DNA of 64,000 bases from Bradyrhizobium betae (GTDB lineage Bacteria > Pseudomonadota > Alphaproteobacteria > Rhizobiales > Xanthobacteraceae): positions 372,001 to 436,000 of the forward strand of contig NZ_MZXW01000050.1 in assembly GCF_004123905.1 (NCBI RefSeq), given 5' to 3'. Under the pieces are notes generated by a model. It saw only the letters and a program-made list of their open reading frames with translations, was not told where the DNA came from and made no database searches. A program made the translations under genes and the position numbers. Shown piece by piece: positions 31,875 through 40,444 of this stretch (positions within the stretch are counted from its first letter, which is position 1; every line of letters starts with the position of its first letter).

Positions 31875-33509
31875 ATGTTTCCAATTCATCACGTCTTGCC
31901 ACAGCTGTTTGCAGATCATCCTGTCATCGAGCTCCTGACCGATCGTTTCAATCACGATGCGATTGGAAATCGTATGGCATTGCCGCCCAGTCAGGGGCTG
32001 GCGACCGATCTCAGCTCGAGCCCGCATACTGGAGGGCATCTCGGAACGTACTATGAGGGATTCTGCGAGTATTTGAAAAACGTCAAGCGGTCTTCGAGAT
32101 ACGATGCGGCTCTCGCGGGCGATGCACATGCTCTGGACGAAATGGCTTCCGAAATGGACAGGCTTGTTGCTGCTGGCAAGCATGCGCTGGCCAATGGCCA
32201 TTTGTTTGCCAATACTCCGGAGGGAAAGACGCCTGAAGAGGCAAATGAAGAAAACAAAAAATGGTTCGCGGACTGGATGAAATATTCCGCCGACTATCAA
32301 GCGCAGATCCAGCAGATGCAGGAGACGGTCGACCAATTCAACAACGCCGGTCAACTGCGCGCAGCCTTGCATGCACCGCTTCTGTTCCCGACCAGCGGTC
32401 TCAACGTAGCAGAGAGAATTGATATCTTGAAGCGCCTCCGAGATGGCTCTCCTATCTCGCTGCACTTCACTCCTGTCGGCCCTGTTCCTGATCTTCCGGG
32501 ACTTGTTCCTCCGTTCGTCGACACTCGCTTGCCCGGTTTCATTCCGCCCTCGCTTGCAGGATTAAATCAGCCGGAAGGGTTCACGCCGAGCAATCCGTCT
32601 CTGACCTATGGATTACCTGGATTTCCGGTGCCCCATCCCGATTGGCAACGTCTCACGGAAGTGCCTCCCAGTACGGCCGCGGCCCGGGAGCCACAAGTCT
32701 TGCAATTCCACCCAGAGACAGGCCGGCCCCTCACATTCTCTGACGGATCGTATGTGCTTGGACCGCAAGCGCCTCCTGATGACGGTTCTGCGTTGTTGAT
32801 GGTCGCCGGCGTGCTTGGTGCAGGAGCCATGATGGTACCTGGAACACAAGGCCTAGGTGCCGCCTTGCTCGCAGGCTTAGCTGCTGGCGCTCTCACCCGA
32901 CCCGCTTTCTCGGCAACTCGCACCAGTGATACCAAGGTTGGAGATGGCAGCGTCTTCTCCAGCGGTGCGGGTCCCTACAAGGCGTTCGACGTCAAACTCC
33001 CTGGCCTACGCTCGGATAATGGTTGGGGCGGTTCTGCCGGACAATCAGGATCATCGCAAACTGAGAGCAGGATCGTTAGTCCAGAGCCAGAGCAGGCCGG
33101 TACATTTGCCGATCGTTTTGGAAAATGGACGGACACGCAAGCCGGCACCATGCCTGCCCAAGTCGCGCCAGGAGCATCGGCCATTTCTCCCGCTGGCGCA
33201 GTCGCGCCCGAGGAGGTTCGCCGCCTCACCCGCGTCAATGCGTCGAACGCGGGTAGCGTCTTCACATCGGGGAACGCGCCGGTGCCGCATCTGCCTTCCA
33301 CGGAACTCAACGACCGGTTTGGCAACTGGACCGTGCCGACCGCTGACGGCCGGCCTCGGCAGACAAGCAAGCCGATCGGTGTATTCGCGGATGAGCCGAG
33401 CTACCTCATTCCGCCACCGATCTTCGGGGTGGACGGTCCAGGCAGTCCACGCAATGACGCTGAGGAGTGGTTCTCGCGCTGGATACGGCCACTGCTTCCT
33501 CCGGAGTGA
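31875..33509 (+). CDS. Putative toxin with N-terminal AHH-type nuclease domain and long tail
   Basis: A 544-residue protein. Right after the start (MFPIHHVLPQLFADHP) comes an AHH/HNH-type nuclease pattern: HH at 5-6, IGNRMALP near 30-37, and SPHTGGHLGTYYEGF near 49-63. A charged helical region follows (about 75-155), then a Pro-rich stretch with LTYGLPGFPVP, a hydrophobic Gly/Ala segment (about 315-345), two DRFGKW/DRFGNW motifs, and the end EEWFSRWIRPLLPPE. In most polymorphic toxins the AHH domain is C-terminal; here it is N-terminal. The start lacks a clear ribosome binding site, so an upstream part may be lost. The Imm11 genes just upstream are the likely immunity. Confidence 0.62.
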   Translation: MFPIHHVLPQLFADHPVIELLTDRFNHDAIGNRMALPPSQGLATDLSSSPHTGGHLGTYYEGFCEYLKNVKRSSRYDAALAGDAHALDEMASEMDRLVAAGKHALANGHLFANTPEGKTPEEANEENKKWFADWMKYSADYQAQIQQMQETVDQFNNAGQLRAALHAPLLFPTSGLNVAERIDILKRLRDGSPISLHFTPVGPVPDLPGLVPPFVDTRLPGFIPPSLAGLNQPEGFTPSNPSLTYGLPGFPVPHPDWQRLTEVPPSTAAAREPQVLQFHPETGRPLTFSDGSYVLGPQAPPDDGSALLMVAGVLGAGAMMVPGTQGLGAALLAGLAAGALTRPAFSATRTSDTKVGDGSVFSSGAGPYKAFDVKLPGLRSDNGWGGSAGQSGSSQTESRIVSPEPEQAGTFADRFGKWTDTQAGTMPAQVAPGASAISPAGAVAPEEVRRLTRVNASNAGSVFTSGNAPVPHLPSTELNDRFGNWTVPTADGRPRQTSKPIGVFADEPSYLIPPPIFGVDGPGSPRNDAEEWFSRWIRPLLPPE

Positions 33510-33553
33510 AAACTGGTTACCGCGCCGTGCATGTACCTTTCGAGATCGGTCGT

Positions 33554-33640
33554 TTGACACGTCGTGCAAAACGCTGGCAGAATGGCATCATCGAAAAAAG
33601 TTCGGATCAAGCCCGCGGGATTCCGCGGGCTTTTTTGTTT
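33554..33640 (+). ncRNA. Predicted tiny RNA unit, copy C
   Basis: TTGACA (33554-33559), 18-base spacer with CGTGCAAAACGCTGG, -10 CAGAAT (33578-33583), GGCATCATCGA, then a terminator GCCCGCGG (33611-33618) / CCGCGGGC (33623-33630) with TTTTTT. It lies 45 bases after the AHH-domain gene and, with copy B, brackets the immunity/toxin module as a direct repeat. It also closes against the converging monooxygenase gene. Confidence 0.65.
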
Positions 33641-33664
33641 CGAGGTGCACGAGACATTCGTGCG

Positions 33665-35209
33665 CTACGCTACAGCCGGTCCGAACCACCGCGTCAGCGC
33701 CGCTTCGAGTCCGTGTCGGCTCTCATCACCCACCCATGCCACATGGCCGTCAGGCCTCACGAGCACTGCGCCTGGCGCGGCGACAGGACCGATGGCCGGA
33801 AGCTCCCATGCGCCGTCACAGGCGGCGTCGACGATGCTGACGCGATCTGCCCAGGGCGCGATGTCGAAGTCGTTCGCCTCGCCGAAATTGAGCAGCACGC
33901 CCCGCGCGCTGTGCAGCAGCGTGAATAGTCGCAGCTTCTGTCCTTCGACCGTCACATCGAGATCAGGCATCCGGCGTCCGAGCAACGGATGCCCTTCGCC
34001 GAGATCGTAGCTGATATCGAGACCGCTCATCATCGCGCCGAAGCGTCTTCGCGCTTCGTCCATGCCGAGCAGCTCCGCGACGATGTCGCGCGCGGCCTTG
34101 AGGCCGTCATCGCCGCGGCGGAGCAGGGCGATCTGCGCCATGGTGCTGCGCAACACACGCGCTGCGACGGGATGGCGTTCGGCATGATAGGTGTCCAGCA
34201 GGGTGTCGGACGAGATGCCTTTGACGACCTGTGCCAGCTTCCAGCCGAGGTTGACGGCGTCCTGCAGGCCGGTGTTGAGGCCCTGGCCTCCGACGGAGTG
34301 ATGGATGTGCGCGGCATCGCCGGCGAGCAGGACGCGCCCGTTGCGGTACGACGCAGCCTGCCGGGTGACATCGGTGAAGCGGGAGATCCAGGCGGGATTT
34401 TGCAGGCCGAAGTCGGTGCCGTACACGGCCATGAGCGCGTCGCTGAGATCGGTCAGCGTGGGCTGACCGGCACGGTCGAGCGTGGCTTCCGTCACGACGA
34501 CCAGCACGCGTCCGCTCTCGGTCTTGCTGAGGCCATGAAAGCCGAGTGCGTCGTGACGCAGGCCCCATGCCGGCGTCTCACGCATCTCGACCTCGGCCAT
34601 GAGGTTGCTGAGCGTCGGCTCGGAACCGACGAAGTCGATGCCGGCCGCCTTGCGCACCAGGCTGCGGCCGCCGTCACAGCCGACCAGATAGTTTGCGCGC
34701 AATGTCCGGCCGCCCGACAGCGCAACGTCGATGCCGGTCTCGTCACCGGTTTCGTCTTGGGCGAAGCCGGTCACCTCGGAACCCCGATAGATCGGCACCG
34801 CGAGCTCCTCGACCCAATCGGCCAGAATGCGCTCGATGTGGCTCTGCCGCAGTGCGACGCCATAAGCGTGCCGGGTGGGAAGACCGCTGATGTCGAGCCT
34901 CGTCCAGGCGAAGCCGGCGAGCTGGACGATCTGTCCTTCGCGCAAAAAGCGGTCGGCCACACCGCGCTGATCGAGGATCTCGATGCTGCGCGCGTGCAGT
35001 CCGCCGGCGCGCGTCTCGACCAGCTCCTGATTGGCGCGCCGCTCGACGACGGCGACGTCGACATTCGCCAGCGCGAGCTCGGCGGCCAGCATCAGGCCGG
35101 TCGGTCCGCCGCCGGCGATGACGATCGCGTGGTCGGTCGGCGCCGGGTTCCCCGCGTGGATACGTTTAGTGCGGCCGCGCGACCGGGACGTCGGAAGCAA
35201 CACAGGCAT
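33665..35209 (-). CDS. FAD-dependent aromatic-type monooxygenase
   Basis: A 514-residue single-component flavoprotein hydroxylase of the PheA/TfdB type. FAD-binding GGGPTGLMLAAELA is near residue 35, the DG motif VGCDGGRSLVRKAAG near 180, and GDAAHIHHSVGGQGLNTG near 295. The C-terminal thioredoxin-like domain (about 400-514) is present. Relatives hydroxylate phenols, polyketides or rifamycins with NAD(P)H. GAGGGG precedes ATG 35209. It is alone between tiny-RNA copies C and D, which suggests it moved as a module. Substrate unknown. Confidence 0.88.
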   Translation of the reverse strand: MPVLLPTSRSRGRTKRIHAGNPAPTDHAIVIAGGGPTGLMLAAELALANVDVAVVERRANQELVETRAGGLHARSIEILDQRGVADRFLREGQIVQLAGFAWTRLDISGLPTRHAYGVALRQSHIERILADWVEELAVPIYRGSEVTGFAQDETGDETGIDVALSGGRTLRANYLVGCDGGRSLVRKAAGIDFVGSEPTLSNLMAEVEMRETPAWGLRHDALGFHGLSKTESGRVLVVVTEATLDRAGQPTLTDLSDALMAVYGTDFGLQNPAWISRFTDVTRQAASYRNGRVLLAGDAAHIHHSVGGQGLNTGLQDAVNLGWKLAQVVKGISSDTLLDTYHAERHPVAARVLRSTMAQIALLRRGDDGLKAARDIVAELLGMDEARRRFGAMMSGLDISYDLGEGHPLLGRRMPDLDVTVEGQKLRLFTLLHSARGVLLNFGEANDFDIAPWADRVSIVDAACDGAWELPAIGPVAAPGAVLVRPDGHVAWVGDESRHGLEAALTRWFGPAVA

Positions 35210-35332
35210 GTCGTGACCCCTCGACTTGTTGGATGGGCGAGGGTTCTACGCGATCACCGGGGACTTGAAGCAAGCCCGTTGCGCACCACATATTGAAGTG
35301 GGAGGAAGGACGTCGCCATTTGCCTTCGGCGT

Positions 35333-35428
35333 CTGACACGTCGGGCAAAACACTGGCAGAATGGCATCATCGAAAAGAGTTTGGGTCAGCCCGCGCGGAA
35401 CAATCCGCTTGCGGGCTTTTTCATTTCC
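35333..35428 (+). ncRNA. Predicted tiny RNA unit, copy D
   Basis: CTGACA (35333-35338), spacer identical to copy B, -10 CAGAAT (35357-35362), GGCATCATCGAAAAG, then GCCCGC (35389-35394) pairs with GCGGGC (35411-35416) followed by TTTTT. The weaker -35 (C for T) may lower activity. It lies 66 bases before copy E, with which it forms a tandem pair. Confidence 0.6.
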
Positions 35429-35493
35429 GCGCCGGGCGGAATTGGCTTCCCTGGAGGGCCCCAAGTCATGTTTCGTAAAAAACGAAATAAAGG

Positions 35494-35585
35494 TTGACCC
35501 GTCGGGCAAAACACTGGCATAGTGGCATCATCGAAAAGTTCGTAACACCCGCGCGGGACGCATCCGCCGCGGGTTTTTTCGTTGC
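35494..35585 (+). ncRNA. Predicted tiny RNA unit, copy E
   Basis: TTGACC (35494-35499), 18-base spacer as in copy B, -10 CATAGT (35518-35523), GGCATCATCGAAAAG, then ACCCGCG...CGCGGG (35547-35573) with TTTTTT. A short extra inverted repeat TTTCGT...ACGAAA lies just upstream (35471-35487). This copy stands immediately left of the prophage remnant, the position expected for an integration site at a small RNA gene. Confidence 0.65.
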
Positions 35586-35844
35586 CAATTTTCGGAATCG
35601 GACGGCGGCCCACGCATCGCGGCCACGCACTCGCTTGATACGCGTTGAGGGAGCGCCAATCGGCGTGCCGCCGTCCGAACCATTGCTGGCCCGTGCACGC
35701 GCGAACGTGCCGGCCTTGCGGCGCCGGGCGCTGTTCGCCCGCGCCGCTGCGGCCTCCGGGCTTGTCGGAGATAGGGTTCGCGCCCGAAACGATCGCGCTT
35801 CGTCACGCGATCTGCCGCGCATTTTCCTTCTGTGTGGAGAGACG

Positions 35845-35916
35845 ATGACCGCCTATCTGATATCGCTCGCGCTCGCGGGCCTGGTTGCGATCGTGCTGTG
35901 GGAGACGTTTGCTTGA
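35845..35916 (+). CDS. Tiny phage-type membrane peptide
   Basis: Twenty-three residues, MTAYLISLALAGLVAIVLWE then TFA: essentially one transmembrane helix. GGAGAGACG precedes ATG 35845, and its stop overlaps the next start (TTGA). Such a peptide directly before the terminase small subunit gene is a common layout in rhizobial prophages. The frame also continues upstream to 35494, so it could be the end of a longer, decayed gene. Confidence 0.5.
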   Translation: MTAYLISLALAGLVAIVLWETFA

Positions 35917-36251
35917 GCGAGGAAATCGAATACGAGGTCGTGAGCGAGCCGGTCCGTGTGCCTGCGCGCCGGAAGACGTCCAGCGCGCGCACCCTGACCG
36001 AAATTCGCTCGCTCGCGCGCAGCCATACCAGGACCGCGCTCAGGGTGCTGGTCGGCATCATGCGCAGCGATGATGCGACGCCTGCTGCCCGCGTCTCGGC
36101 GGCCAACGCGATCCTGGATCGCGGCTGGGGTAAGGCCGCGCAACCGATCGAGAACGGCGAAGACGGCGTGCTGGAATTGATCCACCGGATCGAGCGTATC
36201 ATCGTGTATCCCGGGAGTTCGGGCGATGGTGCTGCCGGGCGCGACGCCTGA
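35913..36251 (+). CDS. Putative phage terminase small subunit
   Basis: A 112-residue basic then acidic protein starting at TTG 35913 (SEEIEYEVVSEPVRVPARRK). The helical core TALRVLVGIMRSDDATPAAR and VSAANAILDRGWGKAAQP is a pattern I associate with small packaging-type proteins upstream of PBSX-like large terminases. It would recognise phage DNA for packaging. In an intact phage the large subunit would follow directly; here 1.2 kb with two unrelated genes lies between. Confidence 0.62.
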   Translation: MSEEIEYEVVSEPVRVPARRKTSSARTLTEIRSLARSHTRTALRVLVGIMRSDDATPAARVSAANAILDRGWGKAAQPIENGEDGVLELIHRIERIIVYPGSSGDGAAGRDA

Positions 36252-36285
36252 ACCCGCGGGCTGTGAAAAATTGGCTGAGCTCAGA

Positions 36286-36762
36286 TCAGCCCTTCTTCTT
36301 GGAGTCGCTATACATGCGTTGTGCGCTGTCCGGACAATAGGCCATCGAACCGCCGGGGCGCTTAAATTTCCCGTCCTGGGTCTCGCGAAGAAAGATCGTC
36401 TTCTCGTCGATCTTCTTCAGGAGAATGATCTCCTTGTACGGATGTCCTTCCCTGTCAGCGGAATCGCAGACCACGTCGAGTCTGATGCTGCCGGGAGCGG
36501 TATCCGATAATTTGGTGATCTTGCAGCCCTCCTCGCCGCCCGAGATAAAATTGTCGTTCCAGTCGATCTGTGTGTCGCCGTACTCCCCGCATCTTGCATC
36601 GAAATTCGAGCCCGGCGTTGCATAGGTGCCGTCCTTTGGGCGCCATTTACCGGACGCACTCTTAGGGCCTTCCTGAGCGCGGGCAGGCGGACCAGCGGAC
36701 GACAGCAAAAGCGAGGCAAGTGCCGACAACGAGACGAAGCGCTGCATCTGATTCAGTTTCAC
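36286..36762 (-). CDS. Secreted protein beside the M23 peptidase gene
   Basis: A 158-residue protein with a signal peptide (VSLSALASLLLSSAGPPARA-QE). The mature part has four or five Cys (ARCGEYG, EEGCKITKL, DVVCDSAD, MAYCPDSAQ), which would form disulfides in the periplasm. GTG 36762 is preferred as start because AGGA lies upstream and it gives a charged n-region; ATG 36747 is the alternative. It is transcribed away from the M23 endopeptidase gene. I do not recognise the family. By position it could be the periplasmic immunity protein for that hydrolase. Confidence 0.72.
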   Translation of the reverse strand: MKLNQMQRFVSLSALASLLLSSAGPPARAQEGPKSASGKWRPKDGTYATPGSNFDARCGEYGDTQIDWNDNFISGGEEGCKITKLSDTAPGSIRLDVVCDSADREGHPYKEIILLKKIDEKTIFLRETQDGKFKRPGGSMAYCPDSAQRMYSDSKKKG

Positions 36763-36903
36763 GAATCTATTCCTGCACAAGATCTGATGGTGAGCTGTTA
36801 GAGGGCAACCCCAGAATAGTGCATCCATCACAGGTTGAGCAAGTAGTGTGCAAATTGGCATTGCTTGGTTCGCCTCAATCCATTCAATGAATTGTGAATT
36901 TAT

Positions 36904-37446
36904 ATGTCCTGGGAAGATGCTCTGCGACGAATGTTGCCGCCAACCGACGGCTTTCAACCACACACCACCAGCCCATACGGTGCAATTCGGGACCGCGGCA
37001 CATCGCCCCATCGTGGCGTGGATGGGAACTACCACGTCGGGTCGAACGGGCAGCAGAGGCTCAATCTGAGGCATCCCGCATTGCAGTCTCCAATCGATGG
37101 CATCGTGACGAATGCCGGCGAGGGATCTGCAGGTCGAATAGCGATCAGGGATGCAGATGGCGTGTCACACGAATTGCTGCACACGCATAGGCAGTATGTC
37201 AGCGTCGGCGATCGGGTTGTCGCGGGACAGATGGTCGGCACGATGGGCAACATGGGAGTGCGCGAGAAATACGTGGAGAGTGGTGATCATCATCTACACT
37301 ATCAATTGATCGATGCCGCTGGGCGTCGTCTCGATCCTCAGAGTGGCGTTCTTGCTGGTGTCAATCAAGCTCCGCAGGGACAAACCGACACTCCTGACAA
37401 CGAGGACTGGTCGGCGATGTGGCGCAGGCGCAGCGGCCTGCCCTAG
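36904..37446 (+). CDS. M23-family metallopeptidase (peptidoglycan endopeptidase)
   Basis: A 180-residue protein with the LAS-type zinc ligands of M23 enzymes: HRGVD (HxxxD, near residue 37) and HLHYQL (HxH, near 125), plus HPALQSPIDGIVTNAG and GQMVGTMGNMG. These enzymes cut peptide cross-links in peptidoglycan. There is no signal peptide, so delivery must come from lysis or a secretion system. The catalytic domain is N-terminal and a 30-residue tail ends NEDWSAMWRRRSGLP, loosely like the end of the AHH-domain protein. The gene lies between the terminase small and large subunit genes. Confidence 0.83.
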   Translation: MSWEDALRRMLPPTDGFQPHTTSPYGAIRDRGTSPHRGVDGNYHVGSNGQQRLNLRHPALQSPIDGIVTNAGEGSAGRIAIRDADGVSHELLHTHRQYVSVGDRVVAGQMVGTMGNMGVREKYVESGDHHLHYQLIDAAGRRLDPQSGVLAGVNQAPQGQTDTPDNEDWSAMWRRRSGLP

Positions 37447-37463
37447 GCGAGCGAGCGCATCCA

Positions 37464-38750
37464 TTGTCTATCCTGAAAATTCCAACCGCCAAGATTTTCG
37501 AGCCGTTACTTAGGTCCGCGCGCTACAAGGGCGTCTACGGGGGGCGTGGCTCAGGCAAATCGCATTTCTTCGGGGAGCTCCTCGTCGAGACCTGCCAGGC
37601 CGAGCGCGGTACGCTCGCGGTCTGCATCCGGGAGGCGCAGCGGACGCTGGCGCAGTCCTCGAAGCGGCTGATCGAAAGCAAGATCGCAAACCTTGGTCTT
37701 GGCCACGGCTTCAAGCTCTTCAGCGACAAGATCGAGACGCCCGGCGACGGGCTCATCATCTTCCGCGGGCTTCAGGATCATACGGCCGACTCGATCAAGT
37801 CACTGGAGGGATTTCGCATCGCCTGGATTGACGAGGCGCAGTCGCTGAGCGCACGCAGCCTCGCGCTGCTGCGGCCGACGATCCGCGCAAAGGACTCCGA
37901 GCTCTGGGCGAGCTGGAATCCGCGCCGCAAGAGCGATGCAATCGACGACTTTTTGCGCGGGCGCCGGCCGGATGGGTCTGTGGTCGTGAAAGCGAACTGG
38001 CGCGACAATCCCTGGTTTCCGGACGTGCTCGAGGAGGAGCGGTTGCTCGACCAGAAACTCTATCCGGAGCGATACGACCACATCTGGGAGGGCGACTATG
38101 CGCGTGCCTTCGATGGCGCCTATTTCGCCACACTCCTGTCAGAGGCGCGCGCGCAGGGGCGGATCGGGAAAGTTGCTGCAGATCCGCTGTTGCCGCTCCG
38201 CGCCTTCATCGACATCGGCGGCGCGGGCGCCGCTGCGGACGCCTTCACGATCTGGGTCGTGCAGTGGGTCGGGAGCGAAATTCGCATTCTTGACTATTAC
38301 GAGAGTGTCGGCCAGGTGCTGGCGTTTCACGTCAACTGGCTGCGCTCGCGCGGCTATGATAGCGCCATCCTCTATTTGCCGCATGACGGCATCGCCGCCA
38401 ACAATATCACCGGCAAGCGCTATGAAGATCATTTGCGCGAGGCCGGCTTCACGGTCGAGCCGCCAGTGAAGAACCAGGGCCCGGGCGCCGCGATGATGCG
38501 GATCGAGGCACTGCGCCGGCTCGGGCCGCAACTCTGGTTCAACGCGGAGACGACCGAGCCTGGGCGCGAGGCGCTCGGCTTCTATCACGAGCGCAAGGAC
38601 GAGACGCGCAACATCGGGCTCGGCCCCGAGCACGACTGGTCGAGCCATTCCGCGGATGCGCTGGGATTGATGGCGATCTGCTACGAGCAACCGGGCAGGG
38701 CGACTGCGTTCAACCGGCCGATCCGGTACGTCGAGCAGGGATGGGTGTGA
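37464..38750 (+). CDS. Phage terminase large subunit, PBSX type
   Basis: A 428-residue ATPase/nuclease that packages phage DNA. Walker A is GGRGSGKSHFF (near 26), Walker B region FRIAWIDEAQSLS (near 120), coupling motif WASWNPRRKSD (near 151); the RNase H-like nuclease Asp is in FIDIGGAG (near 248), with a late acidic residue in HSADALGLM. The length is complete and no motif is missing. TTG 37464 is chosen because the upstream ATG 37419 lies inside the M23 gene. It is intact although its neighbours are broken. Confidence 0.85.
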   Translation: MSILKIPTAKIFEPLLRSARYKGVYGGRGSGKSHFFGELLVETCQAERGTLAVCIREAQRTLAQSSKRLIESKIANLGLGHGFKLFSDKIETPGDGLIIFRGLQDHTADSIKSLEGFRIAWIDEAQSLSARSLALLRPTIRAKDSELWASWNPRRKSDAIDDFLRGRRPDGSVVVKANWRDNPWFPDVLEEERLLDQKLYPERYDHIWEGDYARAFDGAYFATLLSEARAQGRIGKVAADPLLPLRAFIDIGGAGAAADAFTIWVVQWVGSEIRILDYYESVGQVLAFHVNWLRSRGYDSAILYLPHDGIAANNITGKRYEDHLREAGFTVEPPVKNQGPGAAMMRIEALRRLGPQLWFNAETTEPGREALGFYHERKDETRNIGLGPEHDWSSHSADALGLMAICYEQPGRATAFNRPIRYVEQGWV

Positions 38751-38838
38751 GTCGACGAGGCGAGGGTAAAACCTGTAGTTGACGATGTTCTTGCTGTGTT
38801 CTATGAGATGTAATCTCCACCGCTGCGTGAGTTTTGCA

Positions 38839-39093
38839 ATGTCGGCGTTTGGAATACTGGTCGACCTGATTGGATATTCGGTCGCGCGAGCTGCCTTGCC
38901 GGTCCTTTCATTCGGCTGGATCTGTGTCGAACCATTCAGTGCAACTCCGCAGCCATTGCGGTGGCCGTGGTATCGTCGCGATGCCAATGGATGTGTCGAA
39001 CTCCGGCAGGGGGTTGCCGGCTGGATCGGATTTGGGATCTGTATTCTCGTGATGCTGGTTACGGCGCTGGCTATCGATACCGCTTTCAGGTGA
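38839..39093 (+). CDS. Small hypothetical membrane protein
   Basis: An 84-residue frame (MSAFGILVDLIGYSVARAAL) with a hydrophobic N-terminal part and a clear C-terminal transmembrane helix (WIGFGICILVMLVTALAI). No good ribosome binding site is seen at ATG 38839, so the start is uncertain. It lies between the terminase and portal genes. Unrecognised. Confidence 0.45.
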   Translation: MSAFGILVDLIGYSVARAALPVLSFGWICVEPFSATPQPLRWPWYRRDANGCVELRQGVAGWIGFGICILVMLVTALAIDTAFR

Positions 39094-39136
39094 GCCAAAA
39101 GCCGGATGAGATCCCCGATGACAGGAGACAAGGGGC

Positions 39137-39486
39137 GTGAAATTCAATCGAGGGGGCCTGATCTGCGTTGGCCTCTATACGTCTTATGTTCTGTTCATGC
39201 TCGCTGTGGCCTGTCTCGCACTTGACGGCAAGACGCGCGGATTCTTTCTGGCTCTCAGCGCTCTTCCCGGCTGGTTGGTCGTTGGAGCCATGCAGGAAGC
39301 GCCGATGGAGTGGCTGCTGGTCAATATTATCCCGTCGTCGGCGTCGGGGTGTATCTCGTGAGTTTTGCCGTAGCCTATCTGTTCGGATGCATCCTCGAAA
39401 AGATCATCCTCAGCACCGCGCCGACGCTGAAGCGTATTGATAATGGTGGTTCGACCCGGTCCACGGTGACGATCGATAAGTCGTGA
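39137..39486 (+). pseudogene. Membrane protein gene with a frameshift
   Basis: From GTG 39137 the frame gives MKFNRGGLICVGLYTSYVL with two hydrophobic stretches and then stops early at 39361. One base shift near 39324 restores a membrane-protein-like continuation (QYYPVVGVGVYLVSFAVAYL, then FGCILEKIILS) to a stop at 39486. The joined product would be about 115 residues with three or four helices. Either a recent frameshift or a sequencing error explains this. Confidence 0.5.
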
Positions 39487-39626
39487 TTGCTTGATCGATG
39501 GAGGCTGGGTGCGCCGCCGGCGCGCCCTGTCGGCGAATGTGACGTCCTTATGATTCCCGTGCGTCGGAGCTCCGCGGGGAGCAGCGCCAAACCGCTGCGA
39601 ACAAGTGCCGATAGGAAAGGTTGTTC

Positions 39627-40202
39627 ATGCCGAAAATGCCAATCTCCGAAGTGAAGGCGATGCTCGCCGCCGAGAAGGCCAACGCGCTCGCTGCGATGTC
39701 GGCAGCGCGGCTCGCCGAAGAGCGCGCCGACGCGATGGACTATTATCTCGGCGACATGCGCAAGGACATGCCGGCGCAGGACGGCCGCTCGCGCGCCGTG
39801 TCGACCGATGTTGCCGACACCATCGAGGGCCTGATGCCGTCGTTGATGGACATCTTTGCCGGATCTGACGAGGTCGTGAGCTTCGAGCCGGTCGGGCCGG
39901 AGGACGTCGCGGCCGCGCAGCAGGAGACGGACTACGTCAACCACGTCTTCATGCAGCAGAACGGCGGCTTCATGGTCCTCTACTCCTTCATCAAGGACGC
40001 GTTGCTGTCGAAGGCCGGCATCGTCAAGGTCTGGTGGGAGGAGCGGGAGGAGGAGAGTCGCGAGACCTACTATGACCTCACCGACGACCAGTTCGCGTTG
40101 CTCGCCCAGGATGTCGCGGAATCAAACGGGATGATGAAGATCGTCGCTCACACGGCGAACGATATGAACGCGCGAGAAGCGAAGAGCGAAGCTGCGGGAT
40201 GA
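39627..40202 (+). pseudogene. N-terminal piece of a phage portal protein
   Basis: The 191-residue frame starts like P22-type portal proteins: an N-terminal helix, then RLAEERADAMDYYLGDMRKD, DVADTIEGLMPSLMDIF and KAGIVKVWWEEREEESRETY. Full-length relatives are several times longer. After MMKIVAHT (about 40150) the similarity ends and a short unrelated tail leads to a stop. The next part of the same portal protein reappears at about 42185, so the gene was split by about 2 kb of inserted DNA. Confidence 0.72.
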
Positions 40203-40444
40203 GGCACGGAATTCTCGATGATGGCGGCGCCTCCAGTGCCAATGATCGTGCGACGGGAACACGATGAACCCGTGCTCTTGGCTTCGTTCGAGTGCGCTCA
40301 GAGCGATGAGCGACATTCCGAGTGAACAGTAGGAGACATGGCCTCTGCAAGATTGGCATTCGCTTGGATGCATCAAAACCTATGATTGATTCGGTGCCCT
40401 TACACCCCGTGACCAACAGATCCCCTCGTATCGGCAGGCATGCA

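Noticed and set aside
33989..35296. 435-residue plus-strand open frame
   Set aside because: Antisense shadow of the FAD monooxygenase gene.
35494..35844. Upstream continuation of the tiny phage membrane peptide frame
   Set aside because: The frame begins inside tiny-RNA copy E and is Arg/Ala-rich; the ATG at 35845 has a proper ribosome binding site. A decayed longer gene is not excluded.
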